From Massilia forsythiae (GTDB taxonomy: Bacteria > Pseudomonadota > Gammaproteobacteria > Burkholderiales > Burkholderiaceae_D): DNA of 64,000 bases. The stretch spans positions 744,001 to 808,000 of the forward strand of contig NZ_CP051685.1 of assembly GCF_012849555.1 (NCBI RefSeq), read 5' to 3'. Made by a program: the position numbers and the translations under genes. This document shows positions 1 to 9,334 of this stretch, one piece after another. Numbering within the stretch: position 1 is the first letter of the stretch; each line of letters opens with the position of its first letter. Under the pieces are notes generated by a model, which was not told where the DNA came from, did not search any database, and saw nothing but the letters and a program-made list of their open reading frames with translations.

Positions 1-973
1 CGGCCGGGCCGCCCAGCGCCGTGACCATGCGCGCGAAGCGCTCGGCCGCCTCGCCCGAATCGAGCGCGTGCTGCAGTTTGGCATGCGCTTCGGCGTCGCT
101 CGCGGCCAGGCCCGCGATCACCAGCATCTCGGCGCACAGCGCCATCGTGACTTCGTGCAGGCGCGCCGGGCGCGATCTGCCGGTCAGGTAATCGATCGCC
201 ACGCGCACTTCGACCGCGTTGCCGGCCGCCGGGCACAGCGACTCGTTCATGCCGGTCAGGATGGCCGAAGTGCGGGTGCCGGCGCCGTTGCCGACGTGGA
301 CGATCGATTCCGCCAATTCCACCGATTTCTCGTAGCTCGGCATGAAGGCGCCGCTGCCGGCTTTCACGTCCATGACCAGCGCGTCCAGGCCCGCCGCCAG
401 CTTCTTCGACAGGATCGAGCCGGTGATCATGGCCACCGACTCCACGGTCGCCGTGGTGTCGCGGATGCTGTAGAAGCGCTTGTCGGCCGGCGCCAGCTGC
501 GCGGTCTGGCCGATGATGGCGACGCCGACTTCCTTCACCACTTTCTTGAACAGTTCCGGGTCGGGGACGGTCGAGTAGCCCGGAATCGAGTCGAACTTGT
601 CGAGCGTGCCGCCGGTGTGGCCCAGGCCGCGGCCCGAGATCATCGGCACGAAGCCGCCGCAGGCCGCGATCATCGGACCCAGCATCAGGGACACGACGTC
701 GCCGACGCCACCGGTCGAGTGCTTGTCGACCACCGGGCCGGGCAGATTCAGCGACTTCCACTCCATGACCTGGCCGGAATCGCGCATCGCGAGCGTGAAC
801 GCGACGCGTTCGTCCATCGTCATGTCGTTGAAGAACACGGCCATCGCCAGCGCCGCGATCTGGCCTTCGGTGACGCTGCCGTCGGGGATGCCGCGCACGA
901 AGAACTGGATTTCTTCGGCGCTCAGGGTGCCGCCGTCACGCTTTTTGCGGACGATTTCTTGGGGGAGGAACAT
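1..973 (-). CDS. deoA: Thymidine phosphorylase, N-terminal part (cut by left edge)
   Basis: This gene reads leftward from an ATG at 973 and is still open at base 1, so only about 324 N-terminal residues are present. It phosphorolyses thymidine or deoxyuridine to the base plus 2-deoxyribose-1-phosphate in the cytoplasm. The opening ([15 protein letters not shown]), the KHSTGGVGD phosphate-binding motif near residue 84, and [13 protein letters not shown] are hallmarks of the family. It is the last visible gene of a leftward deo cluster, separated from the aldehyde dehydrogenase gene by a 260-base structured spacer, so it may have its own promoter or a processed leader. Identity is secure; the C-terminal domain cannot be judged. 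Confidence 0.95.
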   Translation of the reverse strand, partial: MFLPQEIVRKKRDGGTLSAEEIQFFVRGIPDGSVTEGQIAALAMAVFFNDMTMDERVAFTLAMRDSGQVMEWKSLNLPGPVVDKHSTGGVGDVVSLMLGPMIAACGGFVPMISGRGLGHTGGTLDKFDSIPGYSTVPDPELFKKVVKEVGVAIIGQTAQLAPADKRFYSIRDTTATVESVAMITGSILSKKLAAGLDALVMDVKAGSGAFMPSYEKSVELAESIVHVGNGAGTRTSAILTGMNESLCPAAGNAVEVRVAIDYLTGRSRPARLHEVTMALCAEMLVIAGLAASDAEAHAKLQHALDSGEAAERFARMVTALGGPA

Positions 974-1035
974 CGTATTTTTGGTCTCTCTACATTCAGA
1001 TAAACAATTAATTTGGCTATATTGGCGACGTCGGA

Positions 1036-1201
1036 AACGACGAAGGGCAAGCCGGGAATATCCACTTGCCCACCCTATCCGTCGTTGCTTCGACGGTTTC
1101 CCTACAGGCCTAACGGAACCTCGAGAAACCGTAGCGAGCGGAAGGAGTGTTGTCCGAGAAGCGGAGCTGTACGCATGTACAGCGAGCATCACAGGACGAC
1201 A
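1036..1201. repeat. Structured intergenic element of nested inverted repeats
   Basis: The spacer between deoA and the aldehyde dehydrogenase gene folds on paper into three successive units. Unit one has an outer AACGACG/CGTCGTT stem (1036-1042 with 1080-1086) around an inner GGGCAAG/CTTGCCC stem (1045-1051 with 1065-1071). Unit two pairs ACGGTTTC (1093-1100) with GAAACCGT (1125-1132). Unit three has an outer TGTTGTCC/GGACGACA stem with one G-U pair (1148-1155 with 1194-1201) around GCTGTAC-gcat-GTACAGC (1066+100 to 1183, that is 1166-1183). No reading frame explains it. It could be an interspersed repeat, an RNA processing element or a leader of deoA. No second copy was seen in this window. 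Confidence 0.6.
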
Positions 1202-1233
1202 ATCCGACGCGCAGTAGGTTTATCGAGGTTTCC

Positions 1234-3618
1234 TCAGGCGCCGTAGGGTATCCATACATTCTTGACTTGGCTCGCATGCTGCAGCACCGCGCGTCCGCAC
1301 GTCTGCCTGGCGTCGAACCAGTCGCGCCCCTTGGCGCCGCCGGTCCAGGTGCGCTTGAGCGACTCGGCCGACAGGCGCTCGACCTCGGCGCAGCCATCAA
1401 GCGAGCCGTCGTGGCGCCACACGGCGTCCACGTCGAAGTGCGTCGCCAGCGTGCGCGCCAGTTCGTCGGCCGAACCGGTGACGATGTTCAGCGCGCCGCC
1501 CGGCAGGTCGGAGGTGTCCAGCACCTGGTACAAATCGAGCGCGGACAGCGGGTGCATTTCCGACGGTACCGCCACCACACGGTTGCCCAGTGCCAGCGCC
1601 GGCGCCACCAGCGAGACGAAGCCCAGCAGCGGCTGTTCGTTCGGGCACACGATGCCGATCACGCCGACCGGCTCGTTCAGCGCCACGGTGATGCCGTGCA
1701 TCGGCGGCTGGTGCGCCTGGCCGTCGTACTTGTCGGCCCATGCGGCCCAGTAGAACAGGCGCTCGATCGATGCCTGCACTTCCTTGTCCGCGTCCTTCGC
1801 GCCGGTCTGCCGGGCGATGCGCGCCGCGAACTCGTCGGCGCGGATCGCCAGGTTCTCGGCCAGGTAGTACAGCACCTGGGCGCGGTTGTGCGCGGTCGCC
1901 CTGGCCCAGCCGGACGCCTTGTGCGCCGCTTCCACCGCGTTGCGGATGTCCTTGCGGCTGCCTTCGCCGATGTCGGCCAGGTAGCTGCCGTCGGCGCCGT
2001 GGATGGCGCGGCTGTAGGCGCCGTCCGGGCGCGCCTGCTTGCCGCCGATGTACAGCTTGGCGGTGCGGTCGAGGGCGAACGGGCCGGCATCCTGCGGCGT
2101 GACCTGGCCCTTGTCGGCCATGCGCGTCGATGCCGGCGCCGCCGGGCGCGCGTCTTCGGACAGCGGCACCAGGTATTCGACCATGCCCTCCCTGCCGCCT
2201 TCGCGGCCGAAGCCGGATTCCTTGTAGCCGCCGAAGCCGCAGGCGGCGTCGAACTGGTTGGCGGTGTTGATCCAGACCACACCGGCCTTGATCTGCGGCG
2301 CCACGTCCAGCGCCAGGCTGATCGACTCGCTCCAGACGCAGGCGGCCAGGCCATAGGTCGTGTTGTTGGCCAGCTGCACCGCCTCGCCCGGGGTGCGGAA
2401 GCTGGACGCTACCAGCACCGGCCCGAAGATCTCGGTGTGCGCCACGGCGGCCGAGGTCGAGGCGCCGGTGATCAGCGTCGGCAGGTACCACGCGCCTTCG
2501 GCCGGGGCGGCGCCGTCCGGCTGCCAGATCTCGCAGCCTTCGGCGCGGGCGGACTCCACCAGGCCGTGGATGCGCTGCTGCTGCACCGGGTCGACCAGCG
2601 CGCCGATGTCGTTGGACTTGTCCAGCGGCGAGCCGACGCGCAGGTTCTGCATGCGCGCCTTGACCTTGGCGATGAAGCGCGGATAGACGGACTCCTGCAC
2701 CAGCAGGCGCGAGCCGGCGCAGCACACCTGCCCCTGGTTGAACCAGATCGAATCGACCAGGCCCTCGACGGCGGCATCCAGGTCGGCGTCCTCGAACACG
2801 ATGAACGGCGACTTACCTCCCAGTTCCAGCGACAGCTTCTTGCCGCTGCCGGCGGTGCTCTTCCTGATCATGCGTCCGACTTCGGTGGAACCGGTAAAGG
2901 CGATCTTGTCGATGCCAGGATGGTTGACGATGGCCTCGCCCACGCGGCCGTCGCCGGTGACGATGTTGACCACGCCGGCCGGCAGGCCGGCCTGTTGGCA
3001 GATTTCGGCGAACAGCAGCGCCGTCAAGGACGTGTACTCGGCCGGCTTGAACACCACCGTGTTGCCGGCGGCCAGGGCCGGGGCGATCTTCCAGGCCAGC
3101 ATCAGCAATGGAAAATTCCACGGCACGATCTGGCCGACCACGCCGACGGCGCGGTAATCCGCGAATTCTTCCGACTGCAGTTGCGCCCAGCCGGCGTGGT
3201 GATAGAAGTGACGGGCGGCCAGCGGCAGGTCGGCGTCGCGCGTCTCGCGGATGGTCTTGCCGTTGTCCAGCGTTTCCAGCACCGCGAACAGGCGCGCATG
3301 GCGCTGCAGCAGGCGCGCCAGCGCATACAGGATGCGCGCGCGGCCGTGGCCGCCCAGCGCCACCCAGCCCGGCTGGGCGCGGCGCGCGGCCTGCACGGCG
3401 CGCTCGACGTCGTCATCGCTCGCCTGCGTCACCTGCGCCAGTTCGCTGCCGTCGGCCGGGTTGAACGAGCCGAAGGTGTCGGCGGCCTCGCTCCAGGCAT
3501 CGTCGATGAACAGGCCGAAACGGCGGCCATGCTGGTCCAGCCACGCGTGCGCTTCCTTGGTGCTTTCCGGTGCGGGGCCGTAATCCATAGTTTGCAGAAT
3601 CTCTTTAATCGTTGGCAT
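1234..3618 (-). CDS. Two-domain ALDH16-like aldehyde dehydrogenase in the deo cluster
   Basis: The 794-residue product has a complete N-terminal aldehyde dehydrogenase unit and a second, ALDH-like C-terminal unit (from about residue 520). The first unit carries PWNFP (166-170), the catalytic Glu265 in LELGGKSP and the nucleophile Cys299 in the FNQGQVCC motif. The second unit keeps fold-type motifs (CPNEQPLLG, ALALGNRV) but shows no LELGG or GQxC motif, so it is probably a non-catalytic pseudodomain as described for ALDH16. It starts 16 bases after deoC. DeoC releases acetaldehyde, so oxidation of acetaldehyde to acetate (acetyl-CoA would need another enzyme) is the likely role. Assignment to ALDH is secure; the substrate is inferred from position. 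Confidence 0.85.
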   Translation of the reverse strand: MPTIKEILQTMDYGPAPESTKEAHAWLDQHGRRFGLFIDDAWSEAADTFGSFNPADGSELAQVTQASDDDVERAVQAARRAQPGWVALGGHGRARILYALARLLQRHARLFAVLETLDNGKTIRETRDADLPLAARHFYHHAGWAQLQSEEFADYRAVGVVGQIVPWNFPLLMLAWKIAPALAAGNTVVFKPAEYTSLTALLFAEICQQAGLPAGVVNIVTGDGRVGEAIVNHPGIDKIAFTGSTEVGRMIRKSTAGSGKKLSLELGGKSPFIVFEDADLDAAVEGLVDSIWFNQGQVCCAGSRLLVQESVYPRFIAKVKARMQNLRVGSPLDKSNDIGALVDPVQQQRIHGLVESARAEGCEIWQPDGAAPAEGAWYLPTLITGASTSAAVAHTEIFGPVLVASSFRTPGEAVQLANNTTYGLAACVWSESISLALDVAPQIKAGVVWINTANQFDAACGFGGYKESGFGREGGREGMVEYLVPLSEDARPAAPASTRMADKGQVTPQDAGPFALDRTAKLYIGGKQARPDGAYSRAIHGADGSYLADIGEGSRKDIRNAVEAAHKASGWARATAHNRAQVLYYLAENLAIRADEFAARIARQTGAKDADKEVQASIERLFYWAAWADKYDGQAHQPPMHGITVALNEPVGVIGIVCPNEQPLLGFVSLVAPALALGNRVVAVPSEMHPLSALDLYQVLDTSDLPGGALNIVTGSADELARTLATHFDVDAVWRHDGSLDGCAEVERLSAESLKRTWTGGAKGRDWFDARQTCGRAVLQHASQVKNVWIPYGA

Positions 3619-3634
3619 GAAGAATCCGTAGTGA

Positions 3635-4591
3635 TCAGGGTTGCGCGTGGCGGTGGGCGGCCGAGTAGCTGCCGGTGACGTGGTGCTCGAGCTGGCGCTC
3701 GATGTCGGTCAGCAGGCTGGAAGCGCCGATGCGGAACAGGTGCGGCTGCAGCCATTCGTTGCCCAGCTCTTCCTTCATCACGGTCAGGTATTGCAGCGCC
3801 GCCTTGGCGGTGGACACGCCGCCGGCCGGCTTGTAGCCGACCATGAAGCCGGTGCGCTCGTGGTATTCGCGGATCGCGCGCACCATCACCAAGGACACCG
3901 GAATGGTGGCGTTCACGCCTTCCTTGCCGGTCGACGTCTTGATGAAATCGGCGCCGGCCATCATGCACACCCACGAGGCCTTGGCCACGTTTTCCAGCGT
4001 GACCAGGTCGCCGGTGGCCAGGATCGCCTTCACGTGCGCCTCGCCGCAGGCCTGGCGGTAGGCCACCATCTCGTCGTACAGCGCCTGCCAGTTCCCGGTC
4101 AGGACGTGCTGGCGGGTGATCACGATGTCGATCTCGGTGGCGCCGGCGGCCACCGACAACTCGATCTCGCGCAGCTTGGTTTCCATGCTCGACAGGCCGG
4201 CCGGGAACGCGGTCGAGACCGCGGCGATCGGCAGGCGGCCCTGCAGCACCTGGGTCGCCGGCGTGATCATCTCGTGGTACACGCACACGGCGCCGGTGCT
4301 CAAGGTCTCGATGCCGAGCGCCTGCATCAGATCGGCGCGCAGCGGACGCATGGCCTTGCGGCACAGGCGCTCGACGCGGCCCGGGGTATCGTCACCGGAC
4401 AGCGTGGTGAGATCGATGCACTCGATCGCGCGGATCAGCCAGGCGGCCTGGTAATCCTTCTTCACCGTGCGGCGGTTGGCCAGGCTGGCGGCGCGGCGCT
4501 CGGCGGCGTTGCGGTTCACCTTCAGGTGGTTGATCCAGCCCAGGTCGAGTCCGACCGCGGTGTTTCTTTGGAAATCCAGGTTCTGGGTCAT
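3635..4591 (-). CDS. deoC: Deoxyribose-phosphate aldolase
   Basis: The 318-residue class I aldolase splits 2-deoxyribose-5-phosphate into glyceraldehyde-3-phosphate and acetaldehyde. Lys218 in DFIKTSTGK is the expected Schiff-base lysine, Lys254 in GYKPAGGV the second active-site lysine, and EIDIVI around residue 155 the conserved acidic strand. At about 318 residues it belongs to the longer DeoC group rather than the short (about 220-residue) type. Its ATG overlaps the deoB stop codon (ATGA), indicating translational coupling, and it is followed after 16 bases by the aldehyde dehydrogenase gene. Confidence 0.96.
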   Translation of the reverse strand: MTQNLDFQRNTAVGLDLGWINHLKVNRNAAERRAASLANRRTVKKDYQAAWLIRAIECIDLTTLSGDDTPGRVERLCRKAMRPLRADLMQALGIETLSTGAVCVYHEMITPATQVLQGRLPIAAVSTAFPAGLSSMETKLREIELSVAAGATEIDIVITRQHVLTGNWQALYDEMVAYRQACGEAHVKAILATGDLVTLENVAKASWVCMMAGADFIKTSTGKEGVNATIPVSLVMVRAIREYHERTGFMVGYKPAGGVSTAKAALQYLTVMKEELGNEWLQPHLFRIGASSLLTDIERQLEHHVTGSYSAAHRHAQP

Positions 4592-5781
4592 AGCAGTGCG
4601 GTTCCGTTCGAGAGGGGTTGGACGCCGAGGTGTTTCGCCAGCGTGGCGCCGATGTTCGAGAAGGTGTCTGACACCGGCAGCTCCCTAGCCGGCGCGGCCG
4701 GGCCGAAGAACAGCACCGGGATGTGTTCGCGCGTGTGGTCGGAGCCGCTCCAGGTCGGGTCGCAGCCATGGTCGGCGGTGACCACGACCAGGTCGCCTTC
4801 CTTCAGCTTGGCCATGAATTCCGGCAGGCGCGCATCCAGCTCGTGCAGCGCGTTGGCATAGCCGGCGACGTCGCGGCGGTGGCCGAAGTGCATGTCGAAG
4901 TCGACGAAATTCACGAAGGTCAGCGACTTGTCGCCGGCCTCGTCGGCCACTTCCAGCAGGCGGTCGAACAGCGCCATGTTGTCCGCGCCCTTCACCAGGC
5001 GCGACACGCCCTGCCCCGCGAAGATGTCGCTGATCTTGCCGAGGGCGATGACTTCGCCGCCGCCGTCCTTGACGTGGTCCAGCAGTGTCGGCGCCACCGG
5101 CGGCACCGCGTAGTCGTGGCGATTGCTGGTGCGCTTGTACTTGCCGTTCGCTCCCAGGAACGGACGCGCGATCACGCGGCCGATGTTGTACGGCTTGACC
5201 AGCTCATACGCCGCTTCGCACACCTGGTACAGGCGCTCCAGGCCGAAGTGCTCTTCGTGCGCGGCGATCTGCAGCACCGAGTCGGCCGAGGTGTACAGGA
5301 TCGGCTTGCCGCTGGCGACGTGCTCGTCGCCCAGCTCGTCGATGATGGTGGTGCCGGAGGCGTGGCAGTTGCCCAGCCAGCCGGGCACGCCCGTGAGTTC
5401 CTGAAGCTTGTCGGTTAGCTCCTTCGGGAACGAGGGCACGGTCTTGGGGAAGTAGCCCCAGTCGAACAGCACCGGCACGCCGGCGATTTCCCAGTGGCCG
5501 CTTTGCGTGTCCTTGCCGGTCGACTGCTCGCGCGCGACGCCCCAGGCGCCGGTGAAGCCGTCACGGACCTTAAAACCCTGCGGCCATGCGCCGCTGGCCT
5601 TGTGCGCGGCGGCGCCCAGGCCGATCCGTTCCAGGTTCGGCAGCGCCATCGGCGTGCCGGCGTCGGCTGCCCACTGGGCGATGTGGCCGAGGGTGTTGGC
5701 GCCTGCGTCGCCGTATTTGTCGGCATCCGGCAGCGCGCCGAGGCCGAAGGAATCAAGCAGGAGGATGAATGCGCGTGACAT
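4588..5781 (-). CDS. deoB: Phosphopentomutase
   Basis: The 397-residue enzyme interconverts (deoxy)ribose-1-phosphate and (deoxy)ribose-5-phosphate, linking the phosphorylases DeoA and PunA to DeoC. It opens with the metal-binding Asp10 in LLLDSFGLG. STGKDTQSGHWEIAG carries the threonine that is phosphorylated in this alkaline-phosphatase superfamily, and TADHGCDPTWSGSDHTREH supplies C-terminal metal ligands. Length is normal for the family. The stop overlaps the deoC start by four bases. A 200-base gap carrying a REP-like repeat separates it from punA upstream. Confidence 0.97.
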   Translation of the reverse strand: MSRAFILLLDSFGLGALPDADKYGDAGANTLGHIAQWAADAGTPMALPNLERIGLGAAAHKASGAWPQGFKVRDGFTGAWGVAREQSTGKDTQSGHWEIAGVPVLFDWGYFPKTVPSFPKELTDKLQELTGVPGWLGNCHASGTTIIDELGDEHVASGKPILYTSADSVLQIAAHEEHFGLERLYQVCEAAYELVKPYNIGRVIARPFLGANGKYKRTSNRHDYAVPPVAPTLLDHVKDGGGEVIALGKISDIFAGQGVSRLVKGADNMALFDRLLEVADEAGDKSLTFVNFVDFDMHFGHRRDVAGYANALHELDARLPEFMAKLKEGDLVVVTADHGCDPTWSGSDHTREHIPVLFFGPAAPARELPVSDTFSNIGATLAKHLGVQPLSNGTALL

Positions 5782-5845
5782 GGATTACTCGCTAATCGGT
5801 TGTTGGAGTGAGCTGATGTCGTTCGATGCAGTGAATCGCTGACCC

Positions 5846-5957
5846 GTCGTCCCCGCGAAGGCGGGGACCCATACCCAGCTTCAGAAAATGTTTACCTCGA
5901 CATCGGTTTAACGATTATCGGAGCCTCAGCATGGGTCCCCGCCTGCGCGGGGACGAC
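5846..5957. repeat. REP/BIME-like inverted repeat, copy 1
   Basis: The two ends are inverted copies of one motif. The left end reads GTCGTCCCCGC-gaag-GCGGGGACCCAT and the right end ATGGGTCCCCGC-ctgc-GCGGGGACGAC. Each end is itself a hairpin of CCCCGC with GCGGGG. The middle is unique sequence containing ATCGGAGC, which also occurs in the middle of the copy at 22895-23008. Such paired GC-rich palindromes are typical of REP elements in intergenic spacers and could stabilise or terminate transcripts between punA and deoB. Confidence 0.8.
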
Positions 5958-5980
5958 GGCTCTGGCTGCACTGGCCGTAA

Positions 5981-6847
5981 TCAGGCAGCGGCGGTCGTGG
6001 TGGCGGCGCCAGTCTGGCCTAAACGCTCGACGAAGCCATGGATCAGCGTGACCATGTCCTTGGCCGCGATCGCCGCATATTTCAGGGTCTGCTCGTGCGA
6101 CAGCGGGAACGGGCTCAGGCCCTCGGCCAGGTTGGTGATGGCCGACAGGCCGGCCACCTTCAGGCCGCAGTGGCGCGCGGCGATCACTTCCGGCACCACG
6201 GACATGCCGACCACGTCCGCGCCCAGCGTCTTGAAGGCGCGGATTTCGGCGGCGGTCTCGAAGTTCGGGCCCGGGCAGGCCAGGTACACGCCTTCTGCCA
6301 GGGTGACGCCCTTGTCCGCCGCGGTGGCTTTCACCAGGTCGCGCAGCTCGGCGTCGTAGGCGTTGGCCATGCTGAAGAAACGCGGACCGAAGCGCTCGTC
6401 GTTGGGACCGGCCATCGGGCTGCCCGGCAGCAGGTTGATGTGGTCGTTCAGCACCACCACGCTGCCGGCGTCGACTTCCGGACGCAGCGAACCGGCGGCA
6501 TTGGTCACGAACAGCAGTTCGCAGCCGAGCAGCTTGAAGGTGCGCACGGCGGAGGTCATCACGCCCGGGCCGTAGCCTTCGTAGAAGTGGCCGCGGCCCT
6601 TCATGCACACCACCGGCACGCCGGCCAGCAGGCCGAGCACCAGTTCGCCGGCGTGGCCGTGCACGGTGCTGATCGGGAAGCCCGGCAGGTCGGCGTAGCC
6701 GATCGAGACGGCGTCGGTCATCTGCTCGGCCAGCACGCCCAGGCCGGAACCCAGGATCAGGGCGGCGCGCGGCTGGAAGCCGGGCTTGCGGGCACGGATG
6801 ACGTCGGCTGCGTCGAAAGGAGTATTGCTGAATACGTGAGTGGTCAT
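5981..6847 (-). CDS. punA: Purine-nucleoside phosphorylase (trimeric type)
   Basis: The 288-residue product phosphorolyses inosine, guanosine and their deoxy forms to purine base plus (deoxy)ribose-1-phosphate. GSGLG near residue 35, the MKGRGHFYEGY stretch, VTNAAGSL and EVIAARHCGLKVAGLSAITN mark the trimeric PNP family. The ATG at 6847 is chosen because the conserved protein begins right after it; longer upstream readings are low-complexity. It heads the leftward deo cluster and faces psuK across a 286-base divergent spacer that holds a palindrome. The symbol is a family name: PunA and XapA cannot be separated by eye. Confidence 0.92.
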   Translation of the reverse strand: MTTHVFSNTPFDAADVIRARKPGFQPRAALILGSGLGVLAEQMTDAVSIGYADLPGFPISTVHGHAGELVLGLLAGVPVVCMKGRGHFYEGYGPGVMTSAVRTFKLLGCELLFVTNAAGSLRPEVDAGSVVVLNDHINLLPGSPMAGPNDERFGPRFFSMANAYDAELRDLVKATAADKGVTLAEGVYLACPGPNFETAAEIRAFKTLGADVVGMSVVPEVIAARHCGLKVAGLSAITNLAEGLSPFPLSHEQTLKYAAIAAKDMVTLIHGFVERLGQTGAATTTAAA

Positions 6848-6962
6848 TGTCGCGAGAAATAAGTTGGGTCGATGCGGGAATCGGTGCGGGTGGCGGCGGG
6901 CACGTCGCACGGTTTGCGGGCGGCCGCGCACCAGAATGTGCGAACTATGCATTATCGCGGAT

Positions 6963-6979
6963 TGGTATGGCAAATACCA
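6963..6979. promoter_or_regulatory. Candidate operator palindrome between punA and psuK
   Basis: TGGTAT (6963-6968) and ATACCA (6974-6979) form a 6-base inverted repeat with a 5-base spacer. It lies just upstream of the proposed psuK -35 box. On the other strand it overlaps a TTGCCA that could serve as a -35 element for punA. The position is right for a shared repressor or activator site. The binding protein is unknown; the helix-turn-helix domain of PsuK and the nearby LysR regulator are candidates. Confidence 0.45.
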
Positions 6980-6984
6980 TTTTT

Positions 6985-7013
6985 TTGCTTGATTTATATG
7001 TAGACTATATAAA
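6985..7013 (+). promoter_or_regulatory. Candidate psuK promoter
   Basis: TTGCTT (6985-6990) and TATAAA (7008-7013) are separated by 17 bases in an AT-rich stretch about 120 bases before psuK. The fit to a sigma-70 promoter is good. The rest of the 6848-7133 spacer shows no coding potential. Confidence 0.5.
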
Positions 7014-7133
7014 TCGCCATCGTAAATCGCTCCGGCTTGTTTTCGTTGATTGTTCTATATGAGTCCGGCAAAAACGGCTGGCGTTGACGTCGTTAAAACA
7101 TATGTTTAACATGAAAGACAAAAGTTTAAATCG

Positions 7134-8360
7134 ATGTCGACCGTGTCCGAACAAAGCAAGAAACAACAATTACTCGCGCTGATCCGCGCCAATCCGTTCA
7201 TCGCGCAGCAAGACCTGGCCGGCCAGCTCGGCTTGTCGCGCTCGGCCGTGGCCGGCTACATCGCCGGCCTGATCCGCGAGCGCAAGCTGCTGGGCCGCGC
7301 CTACGTGCTGCCGACCGCGCCGCAGCGCCGTCCCATCGTCTGCGTCGGCGCCGCCAACCTGGACCGCAAGCTGCGTTCGCTGGATACGCTGGCGCTGGGC
7401 ACCTCGAACCCGGCGGTGCAGAGCGAATCCTTCGGCGGCGTGGCGCGCAACATCGCCGAGAACCTGGCGCGCCTGGGTTCGCAGGTATCGCTGCTGACGG
7501 CGATCGGCGCCGACGGCTCGGGCGCCGCCCTGCTCACCCATGCCGAGACGCTCGGCATCGACACCCGCGGCGCGCTGCGCCTGGACGGCGTGTCCAGCGG
7601 CACCTACACCGCGGTGCTCGACCAGGACGGCGACATGGTGGTGGCGCTGGCCGACATGGCGCTGTACGAACAGCTCGACCCCGCCTTCATCGCCGCGCGC
7701 CAGGCCCAGTTCACGGGCGCGGCGCTGGTGGCGGCCGACCTCAACCTGCCGCTGGCGACGGTCGAGGCGATCGTCGACGGGGCGCGCCGCGGCGAGGCGC
7801 CGCTGGTGCTGGTGGCGGTGTCGGAACCGAAGATGGCGCGCCTGCCGCGCGACCTGTCCGGCGTGCGCCTGTTGATCCTGAATGCCGGCGAACTGGCGGC
7901 GCGCGCCGGCCATGACCTTGCCGACGACGCCGCGCTTGGCGCCGCCATGCGCGCGCTGCAGGCGCAGGGCGCGCGCGACGTGGTCGTCACGCGCGGCGCC
8001 GCCGGCGTGCTGCTGACCGACGGCCCCACTGCCCCCATCGTGCACCTGGCGGCGCCGCAGGCCGAGGTGGTCGACGTCACCGGCGCCGGCGATGCCTTCG
8101 CGGCGGCCGTGTGCTGGTCGCTGGCGCAGGACCTGGGCGCCGACGACGAAGCCGGCGCCGCAGGCGACGAGCGCGACGGCGGCCTGGTGCTGGCCTGCCG
8201 GCGCGGCCTGCAGCTCTCGAAGCTGACCGTGGGCACGCGCGCGACCGTGCACCCGGATCTCGGCCCGGACAGCCTGGCCGCAGTCGATGCCGACATCGTC
8301 GCCAGCCTCGACAAGAACGCGAACACGAACACAAACTCCGCATCACCCGAACAGGACTGA
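7134..8360 (+). CDS. psuK: Pseudouridine kinase with N-terminal helix-turn-helix
   Basis: The 408-residue protein joins a winged or helix-turn-helix segment (about residues 12-55, with DLAGQLGLSRSAVAGYIAGLI) to a PfkB-family sugar kinase. The kinase part starts at IVCVGAANLD (68), has the GG pair of the nucleoside-binding region near 101, and ends with DVTGAGDAF, where Asp320 is the catalytic base. The next gene is psuG, three bases downstream, so the substrate is very probably pseudouridine, phosphorylated to pseudouridine-5'-phosphate. The DNA-binding domain suggests it also regulates its own locus. The C-terminus is an Asn/Thr-rich tail of little conservation. Confidence 0.88.
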   Translation: MSTVSEQSKKQQLLALIRANPFIAQQDLAGQLGLSRSAVAGYIAGLIRERKLLGRAYVLPTAPQRRPIVCVGAANLDRKLRSLDTLALGTSNPAVQSESFGGVARNIAENLARLGSQVSLLTAIGADGSGAALLTHAETLGIDTRGALRLDGVSSGTYTAVLDQDGDMVVALADMALYEQLDPAFIAARQAQFTGAALVAADLNLPLATVEAIVDGARRGEAPLVLVAVSEPKMARLPRDLSGVRLLILNAGELAARAGHDLADDAALGAAMRALQAQGARDVVVTRGAAGVLLTDGPTAPIVHLAAPQAEVVDVTGAGDAFAAAVCWSLAQDLGADDEAGAAGDERDGGLVLACRRGLQLSKLTVGTRATVHPDLGPDSLAAVDADIVASLDKNANTNTNSASPEQD

Positions 8361-8363
8361 ACC

Positions 8364-9281
<918 letters not shown>

Positions 9282-9334
9282 GCGGCGACGCAAGCAAGCG
9301 GCGGGCAGGCGCCGTCCCAACCGAGAGCGAATCC

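Noticed and set aside
1147..3678. 843-codon open frame on the plus strand
   Set aside because: It lies antisense to the aldehyde dehydrogenase gene, has Arg/His/Gly-rich low-complexity translation and no family motifs; it is a product of high GC content.
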